This document shows, one piece after another, positions 56,872 to 64,000 of a stretch of DNA of 64,000 nucleotides. Location: NCBI GenBank assembly GCA_026826555.1, contig JAKSZT010054399.1, positions 6,875,266-6,939,265 of the forward strand. The letters are read 5' to 3'. A program made the position numbers and the translations under genes. Position 1 is the stretch's first letter. The number at the start of each line of letters is the position of its first letter. The notes under the pieces were generated by a model. That model was not told the DNA's origin and made no database searches. It saw only the letters and a program-made list of their open reading frames with translations. The DNA comes from Tolypeutes matacus (lineage: Eukaryota; Chordata; Mammalia; Cingulata; Chlamyphoridae).

Positions 56872-58652
56872 CACAGCATGACACTAGCACAAAGACAGGC
56901 ATATAGGCCATTGGAATTGAATTGAGTGCTCAGAAATCCACCCTCGTGCTCGCTTCGGCAGCACATATACTAAATTGGAATGGTACAGAGAAGATTAGCA
57001 TGTCCCCTGCACAAGGATGACATGCAAATTTGTGAAGCATTCCATATTTTAAGAGGAAGAAAGAAGGGACGGAGGGAGGGAGGGAGGAAGGGAGGAAGAA
57101 ATCAACCCTCATATTTATGTCCAACTGATTTTTGGCAAGGGGCAAAAACCACTCAACTGAGAAAGAATAGTCTCTTTAACAAATGGCACTGGAAAAACTG
57201 GATCTTCATTTGCAAAAGAATGAAGGAAAACCCTTACCTCATACTATATACAAAAATCAACTCAAAATGGATCAAAGACCTAAATATAAAAACCAGAATT
57301 ATAAAACTCCCAGAAGTAAATATAGGGAAACATTTTCGGGACCTTATGTTAGGCAAATATTTCTTATAGACTGTACATCCAAAGCACAAGCAACAAAAGA
57401 AAAAAATAATAGATAAGTGGGATCTCATCAAAATTACAAAAAATTTTTGCATCAAAGGACTTCATCATGAAAGTAAAATGAAAGCCTACTCAATGGGAGA
57501 AAATATTTGGACACCACATATCCAATAAAAGTTTAATATCCAGAATATATAAAGAAATCCTTCAACTTGACAACAAAAGCAAACAACACAATTTGAAAAC
57601 GGGCAACACACTTGAATAGACATTTAGCCAGAGAAGATATACAAATTTCCAAAAAGCACATGAAAAGATGCTCAACATCATTAACCATTAGGGAAATGCA
57701 AAACAAAACCACAAAGAGAAACCATTTCACACCCACTAGAATAGCTACTATTTAAAAAACAGAAATTTCAAATGTTGCTGGAGTGACTATTAAATGATGC
57801 AACTGCTGTGGAAGCCAGTTTGGCAGTTTCTCAGAAATTTAATATAGAGTTACCATATTACCCAGAAATCTTACTTCTAGGTATATACTCAAAAGAATTG
57901 AAAGCAGGGACTCAAACAAATATTTGTATACCAATGTTCATAGCAGCATTATTCACAATTGCCAAAAGTCTGAAGCAACCCAAGTGTCCATTAATCAATG
58001 AATGGGTAAACAAAATGTAGTATAGCTACACAATAGAATATTATTCATCCATAAAAAGGAATGAAGTCCTGATACATGTGAATACGTAGATGAACCCTGA
58101 AGACATCATGTTGAGTGAAATAGGCCAGGCACAAAAGGACAAATATTGTATGTTCTCAATGATATGAAATAACTAGAATAAGCAAACTCAGAGAGTCAGA
58201 ATCTAGAATATAGGTTACCAGGGGACAGGGTGGGGGTAAGGATTAGGAAGTTAAAGTTTAAAATGTACAGAGTTTCCATTTGGGACAATAGAAACATTTT
58301 GGTAATGGATAGTTGTAATGGTATCACAACATTGTATATGTTTTTTAACGGTACTGAATTATATATTTGAATGTAGCCAAACAGGAAATTTAAGTTGTAT
58401 ATATGTTACTAGAGTAACATATTTTAAAAACACCCATGGAACTGCTATACAGTAACAGTGTACCCTAAATTAAGCCATAGACCACAGTTTTTAGTGCAAT
58501 TTTAAAATGTTCTTTCATGAATAATAACAAATGTACCACACCAATGCAATGTGTAAATAATAGAGTAATACAGAAATCCTGAATTTTATGCATGATTGTT
58601 CTGTAAACCCTGAACTGCTCTCATTTAAAAATGAAATAAAAAATAATAAAGC
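56872..58652 (+). mobile_element. L1 LINE, 5'-truncated (ORF2 C-terminal region and 3' UTR)
   Basis: ORF2 text includes LDLHLQKNEGKPLPHTIYK near 57190-57245, and FIAALFTIAKSLKQPKCPLI at 57940-57990. The 3' UTR ends ATGAAATAAAAAATAATAAA. Interrupted near its start by a U6 copy. Confidence 0.85.
56946..57050 (+). pseudogene. RNU6: U6 snRNA retropseudogene
   Basis: A 105-nt near-full-length U6 copy: GTGCTCGCTTCGGCAGCACA, the ACAGAG box, AGCATGTCCCCTGC and CATTCCATATTTT. It differs from canonical 107-nt U6 at several places (an A lost in the TACTAAA run, several C-to-T changes), so it is not the functional gene. No PSE/TATA upstream; instead L1 sequence. Flanked by AGAAATCCACCCTC and AGAAATCAACCCTC (56932-56945 and 57097-57110). 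Confidence 0.95.
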
Positions 58653-58896
58653 GGGAAGCGGATATGGCTCAATCGATAGGGCTCCCGTTTACCATATGGG
58701 AGGCCCTGGGTTCGATTCCCCGGGCCTCCTGGTGAAGGCAAGCCAGCCCATGCGGCGCAGTGAGCTGACGCAGCAGGACGACCCAACAAAGGGAGACAAG
58801 CAGACACAGAAAAACACACAGCAAATGGACACAGCGAGCACAAGCAGCAAGGGGGGACAAATAAACAAAATCTTTAAAAATAAAAATAATAATAAT
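58653..58896 (+). repeat. Long DAS-type SINE, variant with extra middle segment
   Basis: Related to the 10030 and 52591 subfamily but carries about 60 extra bases (GCAGTGAGCTGACGCAGCAGG, then GGGAGACAAGCAGACACAG) before CACAAGCAGCAAGGGG. Perfect 11-bp duplication AATAATAAAGC (58642-58652 and 58897-58907). Confidence 0.88.
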
Positions 58897-58907
58897 AATA
58901 ATAAAGC

Positions 58908-61323
58908 ATTTCAACACCGATGGGGAAGTTTGAGCCAACAGATAAACAAAGAATACACTTTCAGGATGGTGCTGGGCAATTCCAGAAGGTTCTGCTACAG
59001 ACACACAATGAGCAGTTACCAAAAATAAATTTTGAAGAATTGAAATCGTTAGGGAAGATGTGGAGGAAAGACAGCCTCCTATAGCTGGCCCTGTGGCTTG
59101 CTGTACACTTTGCTTAAGGAAAGAAGAAAGTGGCTCCAGTGGGAAAAAAGCAGACAGTCCCTGGGGCAGGAGACTTGTTCAGGAATGAAAAGTATATACA
59201 GCCTACAGCCTGTTTCCTTTTTTTTTTTTTTTTTTTATTTAGGCTATAGATTTTTTTTTTTTTTTTTTACATTTTTAGGCTATAGATTTTTTTATTATTT
59301 AACCTGGAGGAAAGAAGGATGAGAGAGATTTAAGTAATAATCATGTTCAATTATTTGAAAATTTATCATGTAGAAGTTAAAGACAATCTGTCCTCCATTT
59401 CCAAAAGTAACTGGGGAGACTGTTCTGAAATGGCAATGGAAAGGATTTAGGTTAGCACTTCTGAAGAATAAATGTTAAATGACTAGGAAGAATGTAAATT
59501 GATTTCTACATAGCTCTTTATCAATCAACCTGTAGGTACCCTCTTAGGATGCAGATCAGATAAGTCTTATTGCTAAATGGGTTAAATGTCAAAGGCCCTT
59601 TCTGCCCTAAATGACTTTAATGAACCATAATCAACCTTCCATCGAACTTGGGTATACAGACCCTTGCCCCCCACCCCTTATTTTATTTTATTTATTTTTT
59701 GATCCATAGGCCCCTTTAAGAATCAGGTGAACGCTGTGAACCCTCTCCCTTGAAATACTTCCAAACTGAAACAAACTTAGGGATTTATGGACTTCCCAGA
59801 GTCTATCTCTGGAGCCCCAGAGTTAGGCTGGAGGCAGCTAGCAAAGGAAGCCCCTTAGGTCTCTGTGTTTCTTAATCTTGGCTGCACATGGGAATCACCC
59901 AAGAGCTTTGATGCCGGGGCCACACCCTGAGACATTCTGGATTCAGTTAGGTCTGGGCACAGCTAGAGTTGAGAGCCAGGGCCTTTGGAAAGAGGACCCC
60001 AAGGACCAGGTTAGGAGGGCCACTAGCTAACTTTACCAGGGAGGTGACCACATCAGCAGACAGTGCCAAAAAAAACCCCATGAAACAGAACCCAGAACTT
60101 CAAAATGTAACCTGACTTTAAAACCATTAAGTGTGGAATTAATGAGCACTGTACGTAGAGGAATAAGTGCTGGTGCCAAAGATTGTTCTGAACATTGTGG
60201 TGTAAGGAAAAGACATTTATCCAGGTCTACAAGCAGAATCTATACAAAAAGAACAAAGACTAAACCATGCTAAAAATACACCTCACCCGCAAATCCAATT
60301 CACAGCATTAATAATGAAAATTGTGCTAGAAGCTCTAATGGACCAAGAGCTGAAAGGAAAAACCATTGAAAGGAAAAAGCCTTTGAATAATAATGTGGTT
60401 AGTTTCTGCGAGGCTTCACCCAAGAATTCAGAAATAAAACATTTCCCTTCACGATTTAGACTGTAAAATCGATTCAGAACAGACAGCAAGAGATGGGACG
60501 TGACTGTAGCCATTGCTATCAACATACCCAAGAGGGTATGAGAGGAGAGGGTCTGGTGTGCCTTGGAAATAACATCGTAGGGTCCCACTTAAAAATGGTC
60601 CTGGGAAAACAGTGTTCTGGCTGAGGGTTCCAGTCTGGGTCTCGAGATCGAGGGTCAGGCTTGGACACCAAATATTCAGATCCAATAAAGCCTCTCGTTC
60701 TGCTGCCAGCTCAGCAAGCCACCTTCTGATCACATTGTATTTCCCATTGGCTAGCTTTCACAGAGTCTGGCGGTGGGGGGAGGGGCATTAAAAGTTCTTG
60801 GGATGTACGTAAATGGTGTTCTGATTTCATACATCTGTCTCTGGGGTTTGATAAATGCTCATTTCCTGAGAGACAAATTTGCTCTCAATTTCTAAGAGAT
60901 TGGATCCCAAGCTTGCACAGTTAAGGTCTTCTCCGGGAGAAGGCCCTCCTTGCTAAACTTCTTGGACCTTCTTGGCAAGGTTCTTAGACTGCCCTTTCTA
61001 TTCCTACAAGAGATTTCTGCAGGGTCATCAGTGACATGGAAAAAGCTGGAACCCCTGTGTGGCAGCACTATCTATGGAGATATGAGTTTCTGTCACTTTC
61101 TGGCTGTAAGATAAAAGGTACATGGGAATGGACAGAGAGACAGCCCTGGATGGGAGGTGGAAGAGTGACATGGAATTCAAAGAGACGGATTGGGAGCTCA
61201 GAGAGTAGTAAGTACAGGGAAAGGGACAAGCCCTGTTGGCGAGGAGAGTGTGCATTCACTTGAGAACGCTGCCTTCGAAACTACAAAAATGATCCCTAAT
61301 TAATAGAGTACTATTTAGTGCAT
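58908..61323. other. Non-coding DNA with old DNA-transposon pieces
   Basis: T tracts at 59217-59236 and 59250-59269. About 59868-59970 is an old hAT-type copy (TTTCTTAATCTTGGCTGCAC, GGGAATCACCCAAGAGC). The rest is unassigned and has no gene. Confidence 0.45.
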
Positions 61324-61338
61324 AAGAATCACCCAGGG

Positions 61339-61488
61339 CCCAGGAAGCCTGAATCCTTGCAGACCTTAGCAGCCATCTTGCTCCAACACGTGGCAATAGA
61401 CTTTGGTGAGGGAAGTAACTTATGCTTTATGGCCTAGTAACTGTAAGCTGCTACCCCCAAGTAAATACCCTTTATAAAGACACAAAAA
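61339..61488 (+). mobile_element. Retroposed 3' end of a MaLR-like LTR transcript
   Basis: 150 bp matching 43415-43562 of the 43018 family (AGGAAGCCTGAA to TTTATAAAGAC), stopping about 20 nt past the AATAAA-like signal, then A7. It is flanked by a perfect 15-bp duplication AAGAATCACCCAGGG (61324-61338 and 61489-61503). The LTR's own ends are missing, so an RNA was copied by L1 machinery. Confidence 0.8.
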
Positions 61489-61581
61489 AAGAATCACCCA
61501 GGGGCCAGGTTGACTGCAGATCCTGACTCATAAGTTTGGTTTGGAGCCGGAGATTCTGCATGTTTAACAAGTGCTCAGGTG

Positions 61582-61942
61582 ATGCTGACACTGGTAGGCT
61601 GAATTCTACATCCCAACACACACGTGTTCTTAATCTTAATCTCTGTCCCTGTGGGTGTGAAGCCACTGTAAATAGGCCCTAGGGAAGATGTTCTTTTTAG
61701 GTAAGGGGTGGCCCACTGAAGCAGGGTGGGCCTTAATCCAGATTATGGGAACCCTTAAAGAGAAGTCAGAAATCACAGAAGCCAGAAAGGAGAGGACATG
61801 GCCACCTGATGGGAAAGCCACCTGATAGTATCCAGGAGAGCAGAAGAAGGGAGCAGACCCCTCAATTAGGGCAGTGATGGGAAAGCCACCTGATAGGATC
61901 CAGGAGAGCAGAAGAAGGGAGCAGACCCCTCAATTAGGGCAG
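61582..61942 (+). mobile_element. MaLR-like LTR fragment
   Basis: GGTAGGCTGAATTCTACATCC, TGTGGGTGTGAAGCCACTG and TGGGCCTTAATCCAGATTATG follow the MaLR/MLT1-type LTR layout. The 3' half is lost or rearranged. Confidence 0.6.
61807..61942 (+). repeat. 68-bp tandem duplication
   Basis: Two copies (61807-61874 and 61875-61942) differing by one base (GATAGTATCC against GATAGGATCC), so it is recent compared with the surrounding old LTR. Confidence 0.95.
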
Positions 61943-63202
61943 ATCTTGACATCTGGTGTGGGAGATTCAGACATAATTTCCACAGAGAAAATGCAAAGAT
62001 CTGCTCCACATCAGGACTGAGGCCAGTCACCATCAAGGCTCCCCATGGTGGGAAATGTGCATTGTAAGGCCTAAAAATCAATGTGCTGTCTTGCCGTCTT
62101 TCAGACTCAGAGTCCCAAAGACCTAACCGTGAGTGCCCTGCTTTTGCCAGATATGCCACCCTCCCACCTCCCCCCACTCCGTGGGAAAGTCTCACCATCT
62201 GGCTAGTTCCTCTATCAGCTGAACCAGCTACATCTTAGTTTTCATCCTAATGGGTTTCAACTCCCTGACAGCCCATGGGATTATTCAAACCAGCCAAGCA
62301 CATGCTCCTATGGGAACCAAGAGCCAACCCATTCTCTTGTTATACAAAGCCTGCCTCCCACAGCCCCTGCTTGCTCACCCTATTTCTAAACACAACCCCT
62401 TGCGACCCTGCGTGGCATGCCATGCCCTCCTCTGGGGCTGGGAGTATGTTTGATTAATAAACTTCTGTTTGAGTTCATCCATCCGGGGCCAGGTGTCATG
62501 TGCTCAGCCACCTTATACTATTTAGGATAAGGGATCCCTCCCGCATCAACGGGGTGAATAGGAGGTGATCAGGACAAGATGCTGCACAATGTACAGAGCC
62601 GGGTGACCCCGACAGCTCCTCTACTCACCTCTCTTTGTGAGGACTCAAAGGGTTTCCCTAAAAGAGAATATGGGAGAACACACTTCTCTGTGTATTTGTC
62701 ATAGCAGCATGGCAAACCAGGATAGATTATTACCTCCCAGCATTGTTTTAAGGTTAAAACAAGATGAGGAGACGATATGACATTTGCAAAGCCCTTACAA
62801 GGGCTCCATCAAAGTCAGCTCTCATTATCAAAGCTAGCATGGTGCATGAAGACAAGGTGGGATTCCCCACCCCCACCCCCGGGTAGTCTCCTGAAAGTTA
62901 TTGCCTCCTGGTTGACTGTCAACCACAGGCCTTGGAGAACTTCACTAACCCTTCCATTCCTTCATTATGACAATGACAGCAGCTGACTCATCCACACTCT
63001 CTCCCAGGCCTGCAAAGGCTGTAGCTGAAAAACTCTTATCAGCCATAAGCAGGGATCCCAAATTCAGGAGAAATGTATGGGAACAAAACCATGCTTTCTA
63101 AGGGAAACCGGCTTTCTGCTGCATGTGGGAGGCTGGAAGTCCTGTGGGGCAAGAAGAGAGGAGGTTGGGGAGGGGCCTGAGGAGTCTGCAGGGCTTGCAG
63201 TC
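61943..63202. other. Unassigned non-coding DNA
   Basis: Relatively GC-rich, with AATAAACTTCTGTTTGAG near 62456 that looks like an LTR poly-A region (62250-62530, with GCCCATGGGATTATTC). No gene recognised. Confidence 0.4.
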
Positions 63203-63215
63203 AAGATGACAGGGA

Positions 63216-63607
63216 GGGGGCGGATGTGACTCAAATGGTTGGGTGTCCATCTCCCATATGGAGGGCCCTGGGTTCAATCCCAGGGACCTCCCAGTAAAAA
63301 TAAAGAAAAATATAGAAGGCGCACGGGCCGCCAGGCCTCGCTGAGCCACAGAGCAAGATGATGTAACAGGAGTGTGACACAAGGGAGAGCCAAGACGAGA
63401 TGCACCAAAAAACCAGGAACTAAGGTGGTGCAGGTGGTAGGACGCCTCTCCCACGTTGGAGATTCCCGGGATCAAATCCCAGTGAGGACAGGAGGAGAAA
63501 GATGAGAAGAGAGGACAGGAAACAGACACAGAGAATTGCCCAGTGAATGGACACAAAACAGCAGAAATGGGGGCGGGGGGGTTAAAAATAGATAAAAGTA
63601 AATAAAT
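63216..63607 (+). repeat. Extra-long DAS-type SINE, two tRNA-like units
   Basis: Third copy of the 13884 subfamily (GATGTGACTCAAATGGTTGGG, GGGTTCAATCCC, later GGGATCAAATCCC). Its left duplication AAGATGACAGGGA (63203-63215) has its partner only after the next SINE (63792-63804). Confidence 0.88.
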
Positions 63608-63791
63608 AGGGAAGCAGCTGTGGCTCAATATGTAGGGCTCCTGTTTACCATATGGGAGGCCCCGGGTTCAGTTCCCGGGGCCTCCTGGTGAAGGCAAGCC
63701 CGCTCGCACGGCGTGGTTAGCTGACCCAGCGAGCACAAGCAGCAAGGTGGGGATAAATGAATAAATAAATAAAATCTTTAAAAAAAAAAAA
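63608..63791 (+). repeat. Long DAS-type SINE attached to the preceding one
   Basis: GAAGCAGCTGTGGCTCAATATG to AAATCTTT plus A. It has no duplication of its own between it and the upstream SINE. Confidence 0.88.
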
Positions 63792-63809
63792 AAGATGACA
63801 GGGAATCTT

Positions 63810-63894
63810 GTTTTTAGGAGGTACTGGGGATTGAACACAGGACTTTGTACATGGGAAGCAAGTGCTCAACCACTGAGCTACAACCACTCCCCTC
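63810..63894 (-). repeat. Short DAS-type SINE
   Basis: Reverse copy GGAGGTACTGGGGATTGAACA to CTACAACCACTCCCC, flanked by CAGGGAATCTT (63799-63809 and 63895-63905). Confidence 0.9.
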
Positions 63895-64000
63895 CAGGGA
63901 ATCTTTTACGTATACTGAACTTCCCTTCTCCACTGGAAATTCCAGAAAACATGAGAACACTATTAGACATTTATTTATTTATTTTTTTTTTTTTTATTAT

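Noticed and set aside
56946..57050. Functional U6 snRNA gene
   Set aside because: Several substitutions, L1 sequence in place of the U6 promoter, and target duplications show a retrocopy.

Overview
The window is mammalian nuclear DNA, almost certainly from a xenarthran and most likely an armadillo (Dasypus-like). The main evidence is many tRNA-derived SINEs of the DAS type (boxes such as GTAGCTCAGTGGTTGAG and GGGTTCAATCCCTGG), which are characteristic of that order. They lie among lineage-specific L1 LINEs, MaLR-like LTRs, old MIR and hAT elements, and long AT-rich stretches. There are no bacterial or organellar features, so operons, ribosome binding sites and CRISPR arrays do not apply.

The only intact coding sequence is at the left end, on the minus strand: two paralogous first exons of the I-branching beta-1,6-N-acetylglucosaminyltransferase locus GCNT2. 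Exon 1A (1490 to 566) closely matches the IGnTA form. A second, more upstream first exon (8137 to 7207) has the same architecture, the same conserved cysteines and SPDEHFW motif, and the same phase-1 GTATGT splice donor, but a different N-terminus. It is an extra alternative first exon or a GCNT6-like unit. The shared exons 2 and 3, and probably exons 1B and 1C, lie beyond the left edge.

From 8.2 kb to 64 kb I see no intact protein gene. This is the upstream flank of the locus, built from layered insertions. 9-17 kb: class I ERV pieces (LTR parts, a PBS-like site and an env transmembrane fragment) split by an L1 that carries an 82-bp box C/D snoRNA-like retrocopy. 17-22 kb: a MIR split by a twin-primed element, plus MER5A. 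23-32 kb: L1-type material and a long minus-strand L1 (27.4-32.0 kb). 38.4-41.8 kb: a plus-strand L1 with a solo LTR in ORF2. 42.2-44.1 kb: a decayed, intronless copy of ZSCAN4, itself split by a MaLR-like solo LTR. 44.5-49.5 kb: nested L1-type and MaLR-like proviral material. 52.4-58.9 kb: a SINE cluster, two L1 elements, a solo LTR with a perfect 5-bp target duplication, and a U6 snRNA retrocopy. 59-64 kb: old DNA transposons, a retroposed LTR transcript, a 68-bp tandem duplication, and a terminal SINE cluster.

The items most worth following up are the upstream GCNT2-like first exon, the ZSCAN4 retrocopy, the snoRNA-like retrocopy, the dimeric DAS SINE family and the L1-mobilised LTR transcript.
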